This document shows, one piece after another, positions 23,036 to 33,605 of a stretch of 64,000 nucleotides of DNA; the first letter of the stretch is position 1; the number at the start of each line of letters is the position of its first letter. The position numbers and the translations under genes were made by a program. The stretch is from assembly GCA_907163375.1 (NCBI GenBank), contig CAJQUW010016863.1, positions 124,001 through 188,000 on the forward strand, written 5' to 3'. The notes below the pieces were generated by a model. The model was not told where the DNA came from, searched no databases, and saw nothing but the letters and a program-made list of their open reading frames with translations. This DNA comes from Prostheceraeus crozeri (Eukaryota > Platyhelminthes > Polycladida > Euryleptidae).

Positions 23036-23346
23036 CATGGAAAACTTCTTCGCAAGCATTTTTCACTCCTGCTAAAGTTTGGCTTGTTTTCAAGCAGACA
23101 ATTGTCCGTCCAATGTGGTATGATTTGAGTGCATCCACAGTATTTCGAGCATCGTTATTTTTGCATGTTTCATTTTTGTTTTATGGGGTACGCCTATGGC
23201 ATGGGTCCGTCACTGCTTATTCGTCCAAGATGTTGAAGGACGAGATGAAAGCTTTTGGTCATCTTGCTGATGAGCCCCTTGTATATATTCTTGTATATAT
23301 TGACAAGATTTTTGGCCAATTCCTTTTGCATCGAGGATAACTTTTG

Positions 23347-23538
23347 CTTGTTTTACTTAATTTCCAAATCTAAAATACCTGATTGGAACTGATCAGATAT
23401 TTTTTGATGGTTCTTTGAAAATGAACTGAAACCAAAATTTACAAACATCAAGTTAACAAAAAAATCAAAGAACCACCAAAAATTATCTGATCAGTTCCAA
23501 TCAGGTACCGGTATTTTAGATTTGGAAATTAAGCAAGA
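23347..23538. repeat. Snap-back element with ~72-bp arms
   Basis: CTTAATTTCCAAATCTAAAA and TGATTGGAACTGATCAGATA on the left pair with their reverse complements on the right (23464-23538), around a 45-base loop. It separates the two retroelement pieces at 22700 and 23571. Confidence 0.75.
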
Positions 23539-23570
23539 CAATTCAAATAAATTAAAATAATTTCCCACTA

Positions 23571-24290
23571 ATTTAAAAAGTGCAAAATCGGATTTCTGTG
23601 ACAAAAATTATGTAGATATAAATATAAAACAATTATATTTAAAGATTACAAAAGGTCGATTAGCTGATTATCAAAGGGAAAAGTGGACAGCCTCAGCAAA
23701 AAACAGCCATTCTGATCTAAATTATTTGGAGTTATGCCTGTTTGAGGATAATATTAAGTCATATCTAAATGTTGATATCGATTATAACTATATCAATATC
23801 ATACTGAAGTTCAGAGCATTAAACCACAACTTAGAAGTTGTCACCGGCATTTATAGAAATTGTTTGAGGTATGAAGAACGTTGATGTGAGCTATGCAGTG
23901 ATTCACGGGTGAAAAATTTGCATCATTTCATGATTGAATGTTCAAGATATCACAAATTACGACAGGAGCACCGATGTTATGCCACTGTGAAAGTACAACT
24001 GAGTTTTACAAGTTGATGAACACGCATATTCCAAATAATCTTAAAAGCATTGCTAAATTCCTTCAAAACCTAAAGAGTAGCGACAGTCTACTACTGAGAA
24101 CACAAACTGAATGACATTTGGAAGCAAATGTTTCCTCCCTCCTTCCTGAACACGATTTTTTGTTGTTGAAATTGACCGCACGCTTGAAATGTACTATTTG
24201 ATGTTTGAGTTTTAATAGTTGCGTTTGAAACACGAATGTTTTTGTTACATGCATGTTTTCCAAAGTATTTGGAAATAAACATTTATTGAC
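23571..24290 (+). mobile_element. LINE 3' end: C-terminal zinc-finger-like region and tail
   Basis: A long frame, with one stop near 23882, reads through KFRALNHNLEVVTG, RYEER, CELCSDS and LHHFMIECSRYHKLRQEH. This is the typical non-LTR retrotransposon ending fR..nH.l.ie.Gr, .eR.C..C, .e.HFl..C..Y..lR. About 250 bases later comes GGAAATAAACATTTATTGAC, a plausible 3' UTR with a polyadenylation signal. Its first 45 bases (CCCACTAATTTAAAAAGTGC) also occur at 22685, so the locus contains a small duplication. Confidence 0.65.
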
Positions 24291-24299
24291 TTTTTAATT

Positions 24300-24630
24300 A
24301 CATTCAAGCACGGCAGAGAAATGAAATAAAAGTCTCCTATAGTTTCAAAAACATCAGATTCTCTCCAAAGGTATATTGATACATGTAGATAGAATCTTTG
24401 AGGTCACAGAAAGCAGTACAAATAATTGTCACAAATGCGTCATCACATGAAATACATCAATTCTTCGTGGAAGGAGTTCAGTGAAGAAGAGCACTCTTTT
24501 CTTATGACGATGTGCACGCGCCAAATAATGGCAAAATGAGACTGAGTTAATTCTTTAATCTGATTTCTCTGCAAAAGAAAGAAAAAGCTATGAATGGTGA
24601 GGCAATTTGCACCATTGATATCGTTCATAG
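24300..24630. other. Non-coding stretch
   Basis: No gene or clear repeat seen. Confidence 0.4.
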
Positions 24631-24631
24631 A

Positions 24632-24690
24632 TAGTCCGTCAGCCAGAGCGAATTTCTGCAGGGAACGAGGCCGACAGTGAGACTTTTAAA
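24632..24690 (+). repeat. Foldback family C, solo left terminus
   Basis: TAGTCCGTCAGCCAGAGCGA and CTGCAGGGAACGAGGCCG match the start of the copy at 25416. Similarity stops where repeat R1 begins. Confidence 0.65.
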
Positions 24691-25230
24691 GCTTACACAC
24701 GAGCGCGAAGCGAGAGTTTAATCAAGAGTGGTGCAACCGAGTTGTCGCCACAGTTTTCTGACAAACTGACATTACTTCCTCGATGTATGACCTGTATGAA
24801 TCATAGATATCGGACTGCGTGACCAATGATTTCTGAAACCGTTTCTAAACTATCGACAGGCAGAATTTCATTGTCTAATTGGTTTGTCGGTTTGTCATAG
24901 ACTCATGATGCTTAATTTCTACCCAAGATTGCTGCATCTAGACAGAAATCAATGACTAAGGTAGGAAACAGTCTTTTTCAATTTACCCGAATATTCTTTA
25001 TCTCTCTATTGTGTTTTCTATTCTTTTTGTAGCTAACTTCATGATATTAACTTTTAGTTGCTATTGTTATGATGGGGAGAATGGACTTCCATGACATAGA
25101 ATGATCAACTAGAGCACGTCTTTAATTGCTTTCTCTTTAGACATGGCAATCCAAGAACTTTTCTGCTAGGATATTAGCTGTTCAGACGGACCTTCTAATC
25201 TTGAAATGTTCATCAGGGAACAAAGTTAAA
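24690..25230 (+). repeat. Repeat R1, copy i
   Basis: It shares GCGAGAGTTTAATCAAGAGT, GTCGCCACAGTTTTCTG, TTGTCGGTTTGTCATAGACT and ATTTCTACCCAAGATTGCTG with copies at 42110-42480 (reverse) and 45130-46610. It carries neither of the two insertions found in the latter, so it serves as their empty-site reference. Confidence 0.8.
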
Positions 25231-25415
25231 TGACCCTATGTTTGAAACTCATTCATTTTTGGTTCTTATTGTTGAATTGTTTCTGCAGAGTTTCTGCAAT
25301 TACATAGAAATCGGTTCAATGTGCTGCATCAAGCTTGCAAAGAAGTCGCACTTGTCAGACATGTCAGTCTCACAACTGTGGCTGCGACTTCTGATACCGT
25401 TACTGTGCGACCATT

Positions 25416-26133
25416 AGTCCGGCAGCCAGAACAAGTTCCTGCAGGGAACGAGGCCGAAAGTGAGACTTTTACAAAATGTTTCACGGAATGATTTACACCT
25501 TATGTCTACTACGAATCTGCGCGTCTGCCGAGTTCTAGTGAGTTCCTCTTCTTGTCAGACACGACCAAAGAAAAACGTAAATCCAATGGGACGCAGATTG
25601 CAGTTTTTTGGCTAGAATGAAATTTTCTATATTTTCGCCTATTAAAGCATTAAGTCTAGAGTCATAATTTTTGACATGGAATGTCTTCAGATCATTTCCT
25701 ATGATGTGCATGTGCTATTATCACGCATCTAATTGCCAATGTATGTCAGAAAGTGGTTGAATGTAGATAAAGTTGCTCAAAATGTTTGTGTTTGCCGACA
25801 TTAAAAGACTCACCGAATCTAAATGCATTTGGCTATATAGACAGGGGTGCATGAACATGAAAGGAAATGACCTGAAGACATTCCATGCCAAAAATTGTGA
25901 CTTTGGGCTTAGTGCTTTTCGTTTAATCAGGGAAAACATACAAAATTTCACTTTAGCCAAAAACTGAAATCTGCGTCCCATTGTGTTTTTCTTTGATCCT
26001 GTCTGACAAGAAGAGGAACTCACTAGAACTCGGCAGACGTGCCGATTCGTAGTGGGCATAGGGTGTACATCATTCTGTGAAAGTCTCACTTTCGGCCTCT
26101 TTCCCTGCAGAAACTCGTTCTGGCTGCCGGACT
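25416..26133. mobile_element. Foldback family C, complete copy
   Basis: The ends are AGTCCGGCAGCCAGAACAAG and, in reverse, AGTCCGGCAGCCAGAACGAG. The arms are about 300 bases each, so most of the 718-base element is self-complementary. CTGCCGAGTTCTAGTGAGTT and GACATGGAATGTCTTCAG lie in both arms. No target duplication or coding frame is evident. This is the best reference copy in the window. Confidence 0.85.
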
Positions 26134-26680
26134 GTAATCATCAAAGTTGAACTTTCCATTTTGATTGGAATCGGTTACCGCTATTGTGATATTATTATTT
26201 TTTCCCTCAATTTGAATTGTTGATCGGAAAAGGTAAATCACAAAGCCACGATTTATTTTCCCTCAGAGAGTGAGAGGCAATTAAATTCTTCTAGTCAATT
26301 AAAATATTTGAATCTGCTTAAATCTTAGTAGACTGGCAAATACCAGCATCCTAGAAGAAGCCACAAGCCTAAATATCGCAGCACCTATGTTCAAACGCTA
26401 GCAGAGATGCGAGGCGAAATACTAAATATCAACGCCACGGCCGTGTTCCGTTTTCCAGCGAAACAAATGATCAAAAAGAAATAGTCAGGAAACACAATAA
26501 TTCTTAACAATAAAACATCAAAAATGGAGGTAAAGCTATTCAGAACTGTTGAGAAACCCCCGCCGATCACAACATTTCTATATCCAATTGCAGACTTTTT
26601 GACGAAAAGATCAGTAGAAAACCAGGAAATTGTATTTATCTTTATTCAGTCTTAAGATATCTACTGATTTTCGTTACCGT
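26134..26680. other. Unassigned stretch
   Basis: A 46-codon open frame near 26340-26482 has balanced composition (KPKYRSTYVQTLAEMRGEIL) but no recognised motif. No repeat identified. Confidence 0.3.
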
Positions 26681-27812
26681 AGTATCATGGATTTCTATAT
26701 AGTACAGTATATCGGGATGAGACACTACCGATATCTACATACATTGGTAGACCTGTTTTGAAGACAGTTAATTGTTAAATATCACGATTATACATGTACT
26801 TTGTCAAAGTGACTTTCAAATGCGTTGTCGATGGTTGTAGCACAAATTGTAGAACCCAAATAGAAAACAATATCATACTATTTCATTTCATTGTTCTCCA
26901 AAAGACGCTGAAAGATTCAGGAAAATATTGGCTGCAAAATATTCGAGAATTTGAAGAGAGAATTTGGAATCACATAATATTCAAGAACATCTACTCGCAC
27001 AACTAGTGCATGAATGTTTCTTTGTATCATTCCACGAGCTTCACTTATGGTTTTGATAGAGGATAGATTGTGCATTGCGCAATTGACTGAAGTTGTAGAA
27101 TTTTCGGAGCCATCCATTTCAATTGTTCTTAACAAACAACTTTGTATAAATTGATCGCTTATTTCAAGAAAAATACATGAGAATTTTCTATAGACGACTT
27201 CTGCACCTTTCCAATACAGACTTGGACGGATAGCCTATACAACTCGATTTCCATAATGATATGTAATTTTTCAGACAACAATTGACGAATCATTTCAGTA
27301 CAGAAAATTGAAATGGATGTCCAATTTCAAATCATCACGATGACTTGCCAACAAATGCAAAGAAATTTTTCGAAAACTTTGTATTAGTTCTTGTGGATAG
27401 GATTTTTTCGGACTTTCTTTATGCGGATTTTTAATAAATTTCATGCTTTTATGGTCATGTCCATCAGACAATTTGTTGGTACAATCAAACCATCGCGAGA
27501 AAATACAGCAAATAATCCTGTTCATCCAAGAAGTTGAAGTAGTGTCGGACGAGGTCATTTCTCACTTGATTTGAATCAAATAACACGAATTTCAGTGTCT
27601 TTTGGAAAACGATGAAATGAAATAGTATGATATTGTTTTCTATTTGGATTCTACAATTTGTGCTACAACCATCGACAACACATTTGAAAGTAACTTTGAC
27701 AAAGTATAATCGTGATACTTAACAATTAACTGTCTTCAAAACAGGACTACCAATGTATGTAGATATCGGTAGTGTCTCATCCCGATATACTATATAGAAA
27801 TCCATAGTAGTA
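26681..27812. mobile_element. Long-TIR element (~240-bp inverted ends)
   Basis: The left end TATCATGGATTTCTATATAG mirrors CTATATAGAAATCCATAGTA on the right. The arms continue through GAGACACTACCGATATCTAC, CAGTTAATTGTTAA and GTCGATGGTTGTAGCACAAA for about 240 bases. The ~600-base centre holds an 87-codon minus-strand frame (27295-27558) with no domain I recognise. Only this copy is in the window. Confidence 0.75.
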
Positions 27813-28585
27813 TATGTTCATTTAGGATTGTATGCGTTCTATAGCCTATTATCGTTTATATGTTTTTGTAATTTGAATCTAATGCAGGAATTAGAGTAAA
27901 TAGATTTCTGACGATGGCCACTTCAGATGGTCGAAATATTAAGTTTGTCTTCTTATTTCGACATTTTAAATTTTAAAATATTCCTACGTTTTGAAGCAAA
28001 TAATTATTCGCTTTTGACTAAAAATTTTTTACCAAACCTAGTGATTAGATAGCACGACGAAGGATAATGACTTGCCTTCATCATCATCAGAAGAAAATCA
28101 ACTTTGACCAATTTCACTTTGAACTTTCTAGATAAAGCTATTCAAGAGCATTCAAAAGAATTTGTGTAGAAGAGATAAAAGCAATCATAAAAATCTGAAT
28201 CATTTGATGCTGTATTTTCTAATAGTGATTTTCAATGATTTTTGCAATTTAATAAAGTCCACATGTGGTCAATGAGATTCAATTAGCAACCAAATTTGTT
28301 TTTCATTGGGTATGAATACTTACAGAGAGGCCAACCTTTAAGGCAAAGAAAACAATGTAGACGGAATAACATTTGCTATAACAACACAATTTTACCTATG
28401 TATGAATTTTTTGAGATTACAATCCAACTGCTTTTGAGAGTCATTACCACGACACAATATTAATGACCTACGTCTGTCGCTTTTTCCACCGATCTCAACA
28501 CTAAAATGGACAATTGTATCATTCATTATCTATCATGGGGTCGAGGAGCAAATACGAGGGAATATCTGCATGTAGTGAATACTGA
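27813..28585. other. Non-coding stretch
   Basis: No gene or clear repeat identified. Confidence 0.4.
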
Positions 28586-28683
28586 ACTGGCGAAAAACCG
28601 GTCAATTATTTATTTCTCCGAGGCGGCCAATCGGTTTTCCTAGTGCCTGATGACCTAAGGATCAGGAAATGTTTTCTTCACTA

Positions 28684-29127
28684 CACTAGGTGACATGCCA
28701 CGCTCAATTACGCATAATTCACGCGTAAACTACGCGTAATTACACATGACCCTAAACATCCGCGACTATGCGTGACATTGCTGCAACATCTGTCGGCAGT
28801 CGAGTAATGTAGATTTTGCGTCTCATGTGTCTGTATGTATCAGAGGATAAACAATGTGATAGGACCTCAATTTCATGCTCATGAAGACAGAACATGCTTA
28901 GCGGTCCATCTGTGGTTCAAGCGGCAACGCAGACAACCGTAGACGACGCGCAAACTATAAACGCTCGCCCGCGCGTATTCATAAACATTTCCCATGTTTT
29001 AACAGCATCAGATCACGTGATTTGTGACTCTTAGTGCAGCGCGCATGTACGCGCGTAGAAGAATAGAATGTCTTTAACCACGGATGTTTGGGGTGTTCCG
29101 TAATTACGGGTGGCATGTCACCTAGTG
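28684..29127. mobile_element. Tc1/mariner-type MITE, family B, copy 1
   Basis: The termini are CACTAGGTGACATGCCACGC and its mirror GCATGTCACCTAGTG, flanked by TA on both sides (28682-28683, 29128-29129). The interior carries ACATCCGCGACTATGCG and GGACCTCAATTTCATGCTCA, shared with three other copies. Confidence 0.85.
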
Positions 29128-29178
29128 TACTTATTTCTACTACAGTACTTTCATCAACAACTACTATAATTATTTATA

Positions 29179-30374
29179 GGTTTATCAATTACAGCCAGCG
29201 CACGCAGGGATTGCAAAAAATTAATTGGTTAATAATTGATTGCAATTTAATTGGACCAATTAATTGATTGATAACTTGTATCCAATTATTAATTGATTGA
29301 ATCATTAAAATTAATTGCAATTAATTGTCAATTAATTGCAATTAATTGGATCAGTGTCAATAAATTCCGCCTATGTGGTACCACTTGGTACCATTCCTAC
29401 TTTTTTAAAAATTTACCTTCAACATTTGTACATTCAAACTCCATCTAGGTCTACACACACTCCTTTGAGATCAACTTCCATTTAACAATTGAAAATCGCA
29501 GGCGTGCGGATTGCATACACGCATGTCATACTCGTGTGAATTTTTAGTCTAAGGTGAGGGATGATTGATGACTAGTACAGGTTGCTTCTATTATATGAAT
29601 ACAAAAATTATTTAAATTCACCTCATTTCGCATTTTTCACTTGAGAACATAGTTGAGATATTCTTAATAGATCTTAGTACCTGTAATTTGAGTCTTTAAT
29701 CTAGTCTGATTTCAGAGATAATTTATAGAAAGTCTAGGGAATATCCGTCGATAAAATGTTCCTTTCTACGAGTATAAAAAGTCAAAAAATCAAGTCGAGA
29801 AAATGAATCACATCTAGGGTTGAATGAATGAATGCAATTAAGGCCCACGTAGGCCTATTAAGAAAATTGGCAATTAATTGCAATTAATTGCAATTAATTG
29901 ATTGATAAATTTCCAATTAAAATTAATTGATTGATGGCAAAATAATTGATTTTTTATTTGCCAATCAATTATTTACAATCCCTGAGCGCACCTATTAAGT
30001 CTATTCAACGAAGATTCCATCGAATTATATGCGGTCGTGAATGTGCACAAGATTGTCTTGTTTCTAGGTACAACATCAAGAAGAAACACCTGATGTGACA
30101 GACTTCGTCGATGCATGCTGGAAAAGGATCACATCATTCATAAATTGCTACCTCACTTGTCTGAAATTCGTTTGTGTTTTGTGTTTGCAATTGTTTCAAT
30201 CATTTAAATCGCCGTTGGTTGCGAATGTTCACTTTCACTTTTCGTCACACACTTGGTAATTACTTTCAACTTAATTGTATTTCTTTCTAGTTCTTTTGTG
30301 AAATTGCTCATTTATCTATGAATCTCGATTTTCATTTCCAAGAAAATACACGCCTATTATTATTATAGGTGCCC
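29179..30374 (+). mobile_element. LINE 3'-end fragment
   Basis: SIQRRFHRIICGRECAQDCL (from about 30000) is the start of the C-terminal tail of CR1/L2/Jockey-like LINEs (family: iQ.r..RiI.g). The insertion seems to end in ATTATTATTATAGG, and TAATTATTTATAGG stands just before it, which may be the target duplication. A stop follows about 30 residues after the motif. A hAT MITE is inserted inside. Confidence 0.5.
29205..29984. mobile_element. hAT MITE with 8-bp target duplication
   Basis: The ends are CAGGGATTGCAAA and, in reverse, CAGGGATTGTAAA. Flanks are AGCGCACG (29197-29204) and AGCGCACC (29985-29992), 7 of 8 identical. Both subterminal regions are packed with AATTAATTGCAATTAATTG, likely multiple copies of one motif. 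The centre is unrelated AT-rich DNA without a gene. Confidence 0.85.
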
Positions 30375-30520
30375 TGTGAATAACCCACAGCTTTTCTTTA
30401 CTGCTGGTGAGCGCGTCAATTTCATTAAACATCACAAAATCAGTAAATTTTGTCATCAGTAACGTCCCTCATGCGCTTGGCGTCATTCGTCACTTCATAA
30501 ATAAACGTTCGGCTTCATGC

Positions 30521-31900
30521 ACAGGTTGCCGCTCTGCCTCGGATACTACAATAATCTACGCATTTTGTTAGCCACTCAATGGTATTTGCAGTAAACTGAT
30601 CTGTTCGTGAAGTATGCACAGTGGTTGTTGTCTGATTTGCACTGTTACCTAGTTTGAAACAAAATTGTTCCGAATCACATCTAAAATGATAACTGATCAT
30701 CTCTCTAACATGGATTGTACCACTCCTGTTTATTTCTTTTTCTCATACATACGATTTATAGATAACCTCAATAAGTTCTCCTATGTTTTGGGGATTATTC
30801 AAAATCGGCATCGGCTTATTAAGAACATAATTGAGCAAACTATAAATTTTAACTATAATCATTTGGAAAACAAATTTAACAGATTTTGTTGATCTTTGTA
30901 AGGATCAATAATGTTTCAATAAAACAAATTTTATTTTCATATTTTGCATGAGGTAAATCCTATAATTTACGATAATTTGCTGGAAAAATCTTATATTCCT
31001 TGAATATTTTCCGATAAAATCCTATATTTCTTATTTTTTTAGATCTAAGGTCTGATCTTATCTTGGAGTATGGATACATCCTCATTCAAAAAATCATTCT
31101 GCGATAAATAGGAATTAAACTTAAATATAAATGAATTAATCTAACAGACGTTCAATATCCTGGGTACTTTATTCACTAATTGATAAGTATGTGACACAAT
31201 TCATTGAGTTTGCTAACTTTTTGACAAAGAAAGCAAACTCACAACATGACAATGACAGTTTTCAAGTATGTTTACCCTGGGAAAGTCATTGCTGTAATCA
31301 TATCGCGATTTGTCTCTTGCCTGTCTCTGTGTTAAACATCTATCTCTGGTGCCTGTGTTGCCTGCAACGTGCAAATATTAAAAAATGTCGGTACTTATGT
31401 GGATTATATCCCCCACGTTTTCAAATTTGTCTTAAAACCGTAGAAGTGAATCAATCGTCACAAAACTTGAAGGACACGTATTTGAGTATATTTTCTACCA
31501 ACATGCAAAAAATTGTGCAAATCAGACAAGTTCTTTTTTTAATTAGAGACAATAGCGTGAACTGTAGTGAAGTCAGCAGTTGATCTGACTTCGCCTGACC
31601 TCATCGTCTGAGCAGATACCACTAGGTGTCAACAAAGTCATGTCGCCACAACTCTTCAAGTGAAAATGACCCAGACCACATCCCTTACATTATTATGCTT
31701 ACCTTAAGAAAGATGTGGTAGGGTAGTGGTTGTGGGAAAAGGACAACGCACACACGAGTAACAATAATGCCTCGAACAGATAAAGACAGATCAAGTTGCT
31801 GACATCGCTGCACTTCACTTTAACGCAACAACCATCTTCACTTTAAAAATTTTAATTCAAATTAAAAAATGTGATGCCATCGAAAATGAAATTGTGCAGC
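30521..31900. other. Non-coding stretch
   Basis: Open frames at 30665-30892 and 31191-31583 (plus) show no known domain. An AG acceptor-like site on the minus strand at about 31602 precedes DDEVRRSQ and a stop, too little to call an exon. Confidence 0.35.
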
Positions 31901-31904
31901 AATT

Positions 31905-32480
31905 TGAACCATAACACACTAATCAACTGATGGTGCTTCTATTCTCCCCCCACATTTTTGTTGTTTACACCCGGAAGTGTTACATCGTCAACGATCTTCT
32001 CTTGCTCCTACAGACAGTCTCACTAACGTCTCATAGCGCTGAGTGCATAAAACTCCTCTCTGACTTGTAGAACATTTACAGCCTCTGAGTTAGACAACTG
32101 CTCGTCATTTGTCTGTAGACAACAATCAAACGAAGTTCATGATCACGGCTGTACCTTGTATTCTGACTGAGCATCCAAGGGACCAATCATTCATCCCAGG
32201 GTTCAAGTAAGACTTCTCAGTCGTGTTGTAGTGTCACTCAGTGACAGATGAAGTCTATTCTAAACCCAATGTGACCAACTTTGACGAAATTTGATGATTT
32301 TGGAAATCTTGAAAAATGTGGAAGGGGGGAGAAGAATAGAAGTACCCAACTAATCGTAGAAGAAATGTACACGGGCTTGGGTTCTGACCACTTAGATGAG
32401 GGAGTTGCAGTCTCCAAAGCCTGTGTTCATTTATTTTATTGATTAGCTGATTAGTGTGGTATTGTTTAAATCTTTGGAGC
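31905..32480. repeat. Imperfect inverted repeat
   Basis: TTCTATTCTCCCCCCACATTTTT (31940-31962) pairs with AAAATGTGGAAGGGGGGAGAAGAATAG-like sequence at 32312. ACACACTAATCAACTGA pairs with the segment around 32450. The right arm holds about 100 extra bases. Confidence 0.45.
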
Positions 32481-32689
32481 CATGTAGCTCCGTTCTGCAT
32501 GCCAGGTGCCCATTGAACTTCATACAAGAATTCCTTTACACCGAGCTGATGCTGTATTCAAAGTTTGGCTGAGTAGCAAATATACACAAAAAAGTTACAG
32601 ATGCTCAAAAATTCAAATTTTGAGAGAAAATCAGCAAAATCGGTGACCAAGTGCCACAAAATTTCGATTTCAATAAATGAACTCGAGGT

Positions 32690-33436
32690 CAATACATTTG
32701 GGCATTGTCACAAAATGTGAGATATGCAAATTTTTTGCAGTTTTCAGAAATTACAACGGAATTGACTGATCATGATAGCAAAACAGAAGGAAATGATATT
32801 ATTCTACAGATCGTCCGTGTCATGACAGCCTTGGATAGGTCATGTTAGTTAAATTATCAACTCGATGATCTGCTATTGCATTCATGCTGAACCTCAAGAG
32901 AATCTTCTTAAGCGAGATCATATCATAGGCAACCTGTCACTGGCAGAGCAAAATCACATAATCAAAGACAATGATTTCAATCAACTTTGATGGATGTAAA
33001 TGGGTCCACATTACTATTGAGATTCAAGAAGTGAAACATGAATTTATTGAATCATAAAACCATGCCGGTGAAAATTGAATTAAAAACTTGAAATGTCAGT
33101 CAAGAAAGCACGAATAATATCGCCACATTTAAATGAAGACTTCCATTATAACACAGATCATGAAATTCCCTTGATTATCAGCTTCATTTCCGCTTACTTG
33201 GGATGCTGATTAGCAAATATTCATTCCTTTTGATATCCAACATGATTCATACTACTTGTGTAAGATAGTCATCTTGGTAGCACATAAATTGGCAAATTTT
33301 GACTATTTTCAACTGTTCAAATAATTTCTTGGACCACGAGAACGTAATCTCCGCAAAAAACTGAATCTTTTCATATAAAAATTTTCACCGTAAACAGATA
33401 CTTTTTTGAGTCGACACTCTACCTATATATCCCTAC
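32690..33436. repeat. Foldback family E, single right half
   Basis: It matches the right half of 7021-8463 (AATCATAAAACCATGCCGGT, TCTTGGTAGCACATAAATT, GAGTCGACACTCTACC). The left arm is absent. It ends about 160 bases upstream of the first lectin gene's likely promoter. Confidence 0.65.
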
Positions 33437-33594
33437 TGTGTGCACTAGACATTGTTCCAGAACTGTAGCTTTGATGCAGATTGCCATGTAGCGAATGGTG
33501 AGAGAAGGAATGTTCAACCTTCTAAATTACTGTATTATTGATCATGAAATTTCAACAGTTATCAATGACGGGAAAATATAGAGGATCAAAAAAG

Positions 33595-33605
33595 ATATTT
33601 AAAAG
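33595..33605 (+). promoter_or_regulatory. TATA-like element upstream of lectin gene 1
   Basis: ATATTTAAAAG lies 138 bases before the proposed ATG. Similarity to the second lectin locus begins immediately after it, and the second locus has no such sequence. Confidence 0.35.

Larger units (their letters stand above)
28588..30520. repeat. Repeat R2, copy with nested insertions
   Basis: The outer pieces (28588-28683, 29130-29178 and about 30375-30510) align with the short uninterrupted copy at 35658-35945: AATTATTTATTTCTCCGAGG, CTGTGAATAACCCACAGC, ATCAGTAACGTCCCTCA. Between them lie a TA-flanked MITE, a LINE 3' fragment, and a hAT MITE inside the LINE. Confidence 0.7.

Noticed and set aside
25721-26089. 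Conserved frames in family-C arms (beginning MRLSQNDVHP, also near 39878 and 53945)
   Set aside because: They lie in self-complementary arms and are open only because the copies are similar; no domain features.
31560-31605. Possible terminal mini-exon on the minus strand (DDEVRRSQ then stop)
   Set aside because: Only eleven codons and a weak polypyrimidine tract; it lacks the RS...L..L half of the module.
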